Origin: Chromera velia
Taxonomy: Eukaryota; Sar; Chromeraceae
Length of the DNA: 64,000 bases
Direction: 5' to 3'
NCBI GenBank assembly: GCA_018398765.1
Contig: JAHBMJ010005019.1
Span: 1 to 64,000 of the forward strand
Shown: positions 56,779 through 64,000 of the stretch, one piece after another
Numbering within the stretch: the stretch's first letter is position 1
Layout: the number at the start of each line of letters is the position of its first letter
The notes under the pieces: model-generated
Told to the model about the DNA's origin: nothing
The model's database searches: none
The model's input: the letters and a program-made list of their open reading frames with translations, nothing else
Translations under genes and position numbers: made by a program

Positions 56779-58554
56779 CCTACGGGGAGGCACTCAGAAA
56801 TATAAATGTGGTCGTTGAACGACTTTGTAGTAGTAATCTAAGCTCTAAAACATTTAAAATAAACTCCAAACTTATTTTATAAGCAAAAGAAGTTCTAAAA
56901 AACAAAACAATGACACTTTTAGAGTATCGATTGAAGGTTCTTACTCGGTTCAAGCTTAAAAACTATACGTCTCCACCTCTAGGTTCTTAGGTTCCTAGAA
57001 CCTAGGTTCTAGCCTTTTCAGTCTGATCCTCCAAGAACCCCAAAAAACCTGTCCAAAACCAGTTATGAAACATTGAACCAATCCGACTGGAAAACGTTAG
57101 AAAAAGATTGTGAGAGGTAGAGGGAAAACATTGGAAAAGGGGGGGGGGCATTGAAGATGACGAGTGGGTGGTGATGGATGTAGAGATCCCCATTAAGTTG
57201 GATGCCACACCAGAGGGAGAAGAACTTGAAAGTTTATGGGAGCAGATTCAAACAGAAGATGCAGCACAAGAACAGTTCCTTTCTGTCTTTGCACAAGCGG
57301 TGACAACACCTGAAGAGAAGCAAGGGGGGGTGACTGGGGTTGCCTCCTTTAAAGTACTAAACCACGGTATGGTGCGGTTGAGTGCGGTTTGTGCTCTCTT
57401 GTATCAAGAGAAGTTGTCAAACGATCGGGGGGTGAGAGTGCGTGCGAAGTCCTACAGTCAGGCATTGATTTGGAAAGGCGAGTATTCTATCATGGTGGGA
57501 CAACTCGTGGCGTGCCAGTATGATGAAGGTGAAGGCTTGGAGAGAAAACTGAGTTGGTACGTTTCCAAGGTGGTGAACATTTTGTCGTGGAATGATAAAA
57601 AGAAAGCTTTTGAGCCCTCAGGGTTGCAAGCGATTGCACACGTCGAAGATGAAGAAAGGGACCTAGATGAACTGTACCGGATTGCTGTGCATATATATCC
57701 TGAGTCCGACGAGGCTTCGACCGACTTAGCCGACATGCGCGCTTTCTCTCTCCTTTAGCAGTTAGGCCAAAACAGGAAGCCTAAAAAAATTTACGTCGAT
57801 AACGTCCCACGTTCTTCTATGTTCTTTTACATTCAGCATGCGCATGAAATGAATGAAACCGTCTTCATGAAAGATGAAGAGCTTGCTCGTCTTGTAAGTC
57901 TGTTTGAAGAGAAGAAAAAGCGAGTTGACAGCTGAGTTTTATGATTTTGACGGTCAATTTTGGCATATGTAAGCATCTGTCTTGCTTGCTTAGATCATTT
58001 TAATCATCTAAATTAGCTTTTTAGTCTTTTTGAAGCTTTAGNNNNNNNNNNNNNNNNNNNNNNNNNNNNNNNNNNNNNNNNNNNNNNNNNNNNNNNNNNN
58101 NNNNNNNNNNNNNNNNNNNNNNNNNNNNNNNNNNNNNNNNNNNNNNNNNNNNNNNNNNNNNNNNNNNNNNNNNNNNNNNNNNNNNNNNNNNNNNNNNNNN
58201 NNNNNNNNNNNNNNNNNNNNNNNNNNNNNNNNNNNNNNNNNNNNNNNNNNNNNNNNNNNNNNNNNAGGGGGGGTTTTTAATGGTTCTTATAGGTTTTTAT
58301 CTAGGTTCCTAGAACCTAGGTTCTAGCGGTTTCTCTAGAGAGTAAGAACCAAATGATGGAGACACCACTTTGACGCAATGTAGACTTGATTCTTCTTTAA
58401 AGAATCTTTAAGAATCTGAAAGAACCTTACACTAACGAGTCTAGAAAAGCAAAAAACAGTGTTAGAACCTATTAGAACCTATGCTATATCATCTTCAATT
58501 ACAGTATAAACATGCACGGTACTAGGGTTCTACCTAGGAGTGCTGCCCCATAGT
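56779..58554. mobile_element. Family B TIR transposon, copy 2
   Basis: Ends CCTACGGGGAGGCACTC and CTGCCCCATAGT (complement of the copy 1 left end with substitutions). CTTTTT at 56773-56778 and 58555-58560 is the 6-bp TSD. It lies in inverted orientation to copy 1 and interrupts the Copia-2 pol gene. An N run at 58042-58265 falls where copy 1 is seamless, beside a G homopolymer, so the gap probably holds little or no extra sequence. The AGAACC/GGTTCT subterminal motifs are conserved. Confidence 0.9.
57174..57935 (+). pseudogene. Family B ORF, copy 2, one stop
   Basis: The frame runs from ATG 57174 to TGA 57933-57935, 253 codons, with one TAG at 57756-57758 where copy 1 has TGG. Copy 1 in turn has TAG at the next codon, where this copy has CAG. 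Comparison of the two copies therefore implies an intact ancestral protein of about 253 residues. Codon-frame conservation beyond the stop is high. Function is unknown; see copy 1 for the weak beta-barrel resemblance. A GTG-initiated or upstream extension (GIEDDEWVV) is open in both copies. Confidence 0.7.
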
Positions 58555-59803
58555 CTTTTTCTTCTCTTGACAGACCTGTGGGTGTATAGACTATCTGTGC
58601 CTGTCTGTCTTTCTTGAGAAGTGATGCAATCAGATCCACATCCATTGGCTTTGTGAAACTGTCTGCGTAGTTCTGATGGCTGTACAGATGTTGTACTCTG
58701 ATCTTCCCTTCTTCCATTCCGTCCATTGTAGCTATTGCTGGAACTACACACACTTTCCCCCTCATCTCTCTTATTTGTTCAATCAAGTCCTTTTTCTGGG
58801 GCTTCGGGTTTCTGGATTTGAACATCTTGCACACCCCATTTGAATCCGTTTGAATTGTGCAATGCGAGTCCTTCCAGATCTTCCGAATGAATCTCATCGT
58901 CACCAATGCGTAGTCAAGCGCATCCTCCAGTGCACAGAGTTCTGCCTGATTGATGCTCCTCGCACATCTCTTCTGTTTTCGACTCTTCTAAGCAATCGGT
59001 CTTCCATTCATGGTAAGTACCCAGCCTGTCTGTGGGTATGGATTCAATTTGCTTCCTCCTGTTGCATCGCAATACAGAACCACTTCCATTCTCTCATGCA
59101 ACTTGAGAGGGTCCAGCATGATCCCTCGATCCGAAGTCGCCTGTCCGTATTTGATGGCTCTATTCAGAAGTTTCCATGCTCTGACGGTTAGCTTTTGGTT
59201 AAATTGACTCAGCCATGCGGATGCAAACTCAAGATCCGATCTGGTGCTGTGTGCTGCATAGGACAACTCCCCCAACAACTGTCTGTACCGTCTGTTTCCC
59301 TCTGCATCTAGCACCTCCGACCTATCATCTTCTCTCGTCACCCCTGTTAAAAGAGGCTAAGATCCCTGTTTACTCTATTCTCCTTGAATACTCTTAACGT
59401 ACGCTTTCTGAGAGCACCAGATTCTTCTGTCTGAAAGGACCTCATAATCACTTCCAACATACCGACCCAACACCTCCGGCTCTTTGCAATGGACCTCTTC
59501 TGCAATTTCTTTCACCATCTCCTGTATGTTCCCTTCCAACAAAACGATAATCAAATCATCAACGTACTGACTCAGCAACTCAACAACCTTTCCTCCCTTC
59601 TTTTTCCAAAACACCCCGCTCAACGGACTGAGCTCCCAACCTAGTTTCCTCAAAACCTCCCACAGATGGTCTTCAAATGCTCTCCCTGCATCCTTCAAAC
59701 CATACAGGGCCTTCTTCAATCTCCAGAGCAAACCTGCTTTTCTGTTGGGATGATTGGAAGGCGGTCTGACGTAGACTGGGACTCGAGACTTCAGCTTCGC
59801 CTA
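58555..59803 (-). pseudogene. Copia-2 reverse transcriptase and RNase H
   Basis: After a TAG at 59801-59803 the frame continues as YVRPPSNHP, then LKKALYGLKDAGRAFEDHLW and LSQYVDDLIIVL, the intact copia RT active site. TAG codons at about 59375 and 59360 interrupt the connection region. The RNase H part has YCDATGGSKL (catalytic Asp), a TAG at 58988-58990 at the position of the usual Trp in the SWKSKKQ motif, SINQAELCAL (Glu) and TIQTDSNGVC (Asp). The gene is cut at 58554 by family B. All stops are TAG, consistent with TGG or CAG to TAG transitions. Confidence 0.85.
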
Positions 59804-61669
59804 GAAATAGGCGTTCTGACAGTCTACGGAGGCGATTGAGTTCTTTCCGTAGTTTGGGGACGCTAATGCTACAAGTAAAACGAAATGAACAGAATCAGGT
59901 GAGCAACCATACGTAGCGGTCTCCACACTCTGTCTTAGATCCTGGTCTCCTCTTACTACTGCTTTTGCCTTAAACTCTCTCTCTTCTCCTGCTTTCATCT
60001 TCAAAGTATCTACCACTAGCATGTCTAGGACGGTTGCTTCTGTGGGGACGTTCTCCTTCCTGACCATATCGTAGGTGTCGTACTTCATCAGCTTGGCTAG
60101 TTCTGCTCTCCTTGCTTCGTCGCACTTCTTTCTCATCTCTAGTGTCAAGCTCCCGTACTTCACTTTCTGATGCGTAGTCTCTGTTAGTAGGACTCTTCCC
60201 ACCTCTTGGTCTGAACAGAAGAAGGAAGACGTACTAATAAGGGAATCAAGAAATGAAGTGATGCCGGAACCTGACATTCTGTCTTCAGGCTCTGTAGATA
60301 AAGCAAACTCCTTCTCTTTGATATACTCTCTGAGAAGAGTACTGATCGTGCTCTCACCTAGCCTCCCATTCTTCTCAACCTCCGCGTCTTCAATCATAAT
60401 GTCTTCTCTCTCTACCCCAAACAGATCTGGCTCCATTGCCCCATATTTCTTCGTATTATTTGTAAACATTACCGCTCTCTCTCCTTTTCTCCTTACTGCA
60501 GAACGATAAAGCCGATCTCTCAACGCTTCTTTCCCATACGACCCGTAATGCTGCACAGTCACTCGCCCTCTCTTCTCTTCTTTCACTTCCCCCAAGAACA
60601 ACTGCTTCGTCTTTTCATCCTTCCATATGACAAATTTCTTTCCATCTGATCTCTTTCTTTTCTTTTTTTCTTTCTCTGCTGCCGAAGGTTCATTCTCCAA
60701 CACCCCTCCAGGTTTTCTTAGCTCCTGCTGCAATTCTTCAGGCATTGGTTGAATGGCCGTCACAAAGAGATCCACTTCATAGGACTCATACCCCCTGTCT
60801 CTCTCTCTGATGGGTCTGATTCGAAACAAAGTCGGGGAAATGACCTTCACAACCTCACCTGGCTTCCATTCTTCCTCCATCTTCCCGTAGTGATGGAGAG
60901 GGTATCGGAAGAGAACCATCTCTGACTCCTCAAACCTCCTTCCCTTGAACTCCTCATGACTCGTTCTCTTCTCTTCAATGCTAGCTGGGACTGGGCAAAC
61001 CCCCGTCATCCTTTCATACGCAGACAAATACGGTTCTCTGGCTGCTGGCATGCAGTTGACAATAGCCACTGCTATAGGAAGTACATCTTGCCAATTTTCT
61101 TCTGGGATGTCTCTCTCAAGACGAAGAAGCGTGATCTGTGTGTCCAGAATGTAATGGCGGTTCTTGAGGATCCCCATCAACTGCAGGTGACCCACCGGTG
61201 TCCACTCATGACTGATGCCCCTTATTCTGCACTGCAGATCAAACACCCCCTTGAAGTGACTTCCGTTATCTGTCCTAAAGCACAACCTTAGACCAACTGG
61301 GTAGCCAAAAGGCGTAATCCAGTGATCCCGCACTGCCTTCCATACCGTTGCTGCGTCTTCTCCCTCTACTGGTACCGCCACCAACCACCGAGTGCATTCA
61401 TCGATGATGGTAACTATCGGAGTCCCTTCAATGAAGTGAAGGTCAACTATAATCCTTTCGAGTGGTTTCCCTCTCCTCAATCTTGCTGTCAATCCTCTCC
61501 ACCTGTGTGGAGCTCCTTTTACCTGAGCACATTCCTTGTAACCCTCTATCATCTTTCTACATACCTCCTTCAACCGACTTCCCTTGATGTATTTTGAAAG
61601 CGATCGACTGAAAGCTGCGCCTCCTAGATGCCCCATCTCCTTGTGTGCTCTCTGGATAAGCTCCTCCAA
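59801..61669 (-). pseudogene. Copia-2 integrase and start of RT
   Basis: A 622-residue open segment. The zinc-binding part has His9 and His14 (AHKEMGHLG) and Cys47; the expected second Cys is Val50. The catalytic core has Asp76 (IIVDLHF) and Asp134 (FRTDNGSHF). The third acidic residue is replaced by Lys169 (MGILKNRH instead of the NGxxERxNR pattern), a single G-to-A change from Glu, so the enzyme is predicted inactive. A basic C-terminal region with EEEWKPGEVVKV follows, resembling the integrase SH3-like tail, then SVDCQNAYF, the first RT motif, ending in a TAG. The frame is shifted relative to the segment upstream. Confidence 0.9.
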
Positions 61670-62246
61670 GTTTGAACTCCTTCCCTTCTACCCGCATCCT
61701 TTCTCTTTTATGTGAGCACCCGGGCTCTCCTGTCTTAGATACAGATGCGTCGTCCCTGTTGTCTGTCCCGCCGGATCTCGTTCCCCCTCCCTCTCCTGGA
61801 TTACATCCGTAGTCCCTGCAGACCTTGCCGTTCTCCACCCTGGACCCGGCAGCCGAAGCCTTCGCTTTCTTTTCCTTCTTTTTCCTCCTTTTTTCTTCCT
61901 TTTTTTTCCATCTTTCTCGTTTTTTTCCTTCCGTTTGTTCATTCTCTGACTGCCTTTCTACCTTTTCTATCTCATTTGAATCTGACTGAAGGCTGTTTTT
62001 CTGAACTTGCTGAAGCGATTTCTTAGGCTCCATTAAACTCTCTCCTCCTCTTTCATCCTCAATCCTATCTGCAGGTGTTAAAGAGCGATCATCGGCAAAA
62101 GAAGGGTCACAATGGTCGACCTGGCGGCTACTGCTGCTGCTACTGTGACTACAGGGCCTGGATGGAGGCTCCTGCGACGCTTGTTCCTTCTCTGCCAGAC
62201 GCGGCGATCTCCTAACACCCCTTTCATCTACACTGTGGCCATTCAT
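61557..62246 (-). pseudogene. Copia-2 linker between protease and integrase
   Basis: A highly charged, Lys/Glu-rich frame (KKEEKRRKKKEKK) with RRSPRLAEKEQ near its start, preceded in frame by a TAG at 62289-62291. Its end overlaps the integrase start in another frame, so a one-base indel near 61680 probably separates linker and integrase. No enzyme domain is present. Confidence 0.6.
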
Positions 62247-62288
62247 CGAGATGTCAAGAGCGAAAAGATGTTTCGCGCGCCTCTTTTT

Positions 62289-63356
62289 CTATTTCTTTGT
62301 CCTGGTAGCATGCTCTTTCAACTCTGTTTTGAAGGGCCGCCCTTTCAGCCTCCCGGTCTCTTTATCTAAAAACCGACCAGGGACTGTCTCCCAAAAAGTC
62401 ACTCTCTTAGTCCTCTTTCTTTGAGAGCCCACAAACGCCTCATCCATCATAATTCCTTCTCCCAGACTCTCTACAGACTGACGTGCCTGTGTTTCCTTCT
62501 GAACGCAACCTGCCCAAAGTTTCTCCCCCCACGCACCGGTCTCCCGACGCCGCTCCTTCCATTCTCCAAAAATCACTTCACGTGGAACGACGACCTCTTC
62601 CCCTGTTGCTGTATCAGTTAAACTTTGGATGTCTAGGCTGCTCCCCCCAAGCTTGCCAAAGACGGCAAGGGACGCTCTTCCCGGTCTGATTGGAAGAGTC
62701 AAGAGTCCACTGCCCTTCTTTTGCCATTTGATGGTACATTTGCGCCCATCTGGAAGGCACAGTCTCATCTGTACGGTCTCGTAATCCATTTTTACCCCCC
62801 ATGCCTTCAGAAATTTCATCCCGACCAGGGGAGGAACGATAGTGTCCGTATCTAGAACCACTATTCGTGAAGATAACAAGATACGATCAGTGAGGTGAAG
62901 GCCTCCCCCCCAAACCCCAACAATTCCAACCGTTCCGTTTGCTGTCTCGATTCTCGGCCCTCTGTCTTTGTCATGCTTTCACAACCACCTGCCTAGCATG
63001 GATAAAGGGAACAATGCCATGGCAAGTTTCAACCAACCCATCGACGTTGTGATGACTCTAGTGCTTTCCGAATCTTTGACCACTCCAACCAGCTCGGACT
63101 CACCCAGAGGAACCGTCTCTTTCTCCTCCGCCGTCTGCAGAGCTGTCTGTACACTCTCACTGGTGACTCCCCAGAAAGCGTAGTCCTCCGCCGAGAAGTT
63201 TTCCCCCCTCTTCTCCCCTGTTGGTGTCTTTTGAGTCTCATCTTCCTCTTCGTTCTTCCTTCGCTGTCTTTTTCCCCTCCTTGTCATCTTTTTCCTTTTC
63301 TCTTTCTCTGCGTTGCTTGGTGAAGCCTTCTTGTCATTCTCTTCTCTTCCCACCAC
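62289..63356 (-). pseudogene. Copia-2 protease region
   Basis: The frame has LVGVVKDSESTRVI at the position of the copia aspartic protease motif (usually DSGAS or DSGAT). Gly is replaced by Glu, one G-to-A step. After a TGA (about 62979) the same frame continues with RIETANGTVGIVGV, matching the ANG-x-GxG flap region, and SSRIVVLDTDTIVPPLVGMKFLKAWGVKMDYE, the closing strands. In an active element the enzyme cuts the Gag-Pol precursor. N-terminal to the motif is a Lys/Glu-rich segment (KKMTRRGKRQRRKNEEE). Confidence 0.75.
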
Positions 63357-63428
63357 CTTCCTTTGCTTATCTGTATGTGTGTCTCTCCTCTCTGATGTAT
63401 CTTTACTTCTCTCATCTGTTTCTTCTGT

Positions 63429-64000
63429 CTAACTCTCTTTACCTTCGTGTCTTTCACTCACTTCCTCACTGTCCTCCTCGGTCTCTATGAAAAGAACAGC
63501 AAAACTGCTTAGGAAAGAAAAACAGGGCCGAACCTTTTTCTCTTTTGACAGTCTACTCACCTTTCTCTTCGAGACAGGGATATGAAAATCCTTCCGATAT
63601 TTCTTGAACTTTTCATGCTTTTCTGTATCACCCTTCTGATCAAATTCAAACAGCCACATGACTTCCTCTGCGGATGGTTCTTCCATTTCTGTGTTAGTGC
63701 TGATCTGCGTGCAACTGCCTCAGGCTGTGTCCGTCAAAGTATGAAGGGCTACGCACATGACCAGAGCAGACAAAATTGGAAGAAAGGAGCAGGCGAAGAA
63801 AAAGAGGTTGAAAACCATAAGAGGAAAGACAGAGAGGCTGGCTTGCTCACCATTGTTCTTGGTCCAAAAGTTCTTGCTTTGCTGCTTGGGTTCAACTTGG
63901 CGACTCCCCTGTTGGCGATTCCCTACGTTTCCTCCTCCACGGTTGGAAGAGGGAGAGGAGTGCTGGCCGGTATTGCCGCCGAAGCCCCTGTCCCCTCCTC
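63429..64000 (-). pseudogene. Copia-2 Gag C-terminal part, running off the window
   Basis: The minus strand from 64000 encodes a Gly/Asn/Gln-rich tail (GNVGNRQQGSRQVEPKQQ) to about 63851, typical of a nucleic-acid-binding Gag end. A frame from 63686 (MEEPSAEEVMWLFEFDQ) continues to a TAG at 63429-63431 and then into the protease region in the same frame. The two parts are in frame if 63689-63850 is removed. The start of Gag and the 5' LTR are outside the window. Confidence 0.6.
63689..63850 (-). other. Candidate spliceosomal intron in Copia-2 gag-pol
   Basis: On the minus strand AACAATG is followed by GTGAGCAAG, and a pyrimidine-rich stretch leads to GCACTAACACAG, a branch-point-like CTAAC with an AG acceptor. 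The 162 bases contain an in-frame TGA. Their removal joins the Gag tail to the protease-side frame without a shift. A weaker second candidate with a strong donor (AAAG then GTGAGTAG) starts at 63560 and could end near 63483. Confidence 0.45.

Noticed and set aside
57756-63431. Reassigned TAG codon as the reason for the many in-frame TAGs
   Set aside because: The TAGs fall at positions expected to be either Trp or Gln, and the other family B copy has TGG or CAG there. Simple transitions explain them, and the intact hydrolase ends in TAG.
1-64000. tRNA or rRNA genes
   Set aside because: I saw no tRNA-like cloverleaf or conserved rRNA sequence, but a covariance search would be needed to exclude tRNAs.

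Overview
The window is nuclear DNA of a eukaryote, almost entirely nested and decaying transposable elements with very few plausible host genes. Evidence for this is the Ty1/copia polyproteins, paired LTRs, TIR transposons with target-site duplications (TSDs), long microsatellites, GT-AG intron-like sequence and assembly gaps of N in simple or palindromic sequence. The best host gene is a secreted chlorophyllase-like alpha/beta hydrolase. A microbial alga would fit; a chromerid such as Chromera velia is my guess only.

Layout. 1-558 is the end of a DNA transposon cut by the window edge (family A). 559-6928 is the least transposon-rich part: an acidic NLS-bearing ORF, minor tandem repeats, the hydrolase gene (4868-6097) and an AT-rich foldback zone. 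6929-33787 is one composite Copia-type element on the minus strand (Copia-1), with 755-758 bp LTRs, a 6-bp TSD and a primer-binding site. Its decayed gag, protease, integrase, RT and RNase H are split by a complete 4.4-kb family A transposon (17813-22188) and by a 6.3-kb inverted-repeat element (10584-16869) that holds CA/TG microsatellites and a large palindrome around an assembly gap.

33794-43427 holds dispersed repeats, two inverted ATATCG-rich blocks, a 145-bp tandem array interrupted by a 1,580-bp TIR transposon (family B), polypyrimidine tracts and a copia gag remnant split by an hAT-like element with an 8-bp TSD. 43428-51780 is a plus-strand LTR element without pol, carrying a 1.7-kb long-TIR element and a 2.3-kb gag-only LTR element. 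51781-56533 is AT-rich and includes two 455-bp foldback MITEs. 56534-64000 is a second copia polyprotein on the minus strand (Copia-2), cut near its C terminus by a second family B copy.

Several insertions can be proven from the window alone. Removing family A restores the Copia-1 RNase H reading frame. Removing family B copy 1 restores the exact 145-bp period. Removing copy 2 restores the Copia-2 frame. Where aligned, repeat copies differ almost only by transitions, and most in-frame stops are explained by C-to-T or G-to-A changes, which suggests deamination-driven decay. The family B element, with a 253-codon ORF of unknown function inferred from its two copies, is the best candidate for something undescribed.
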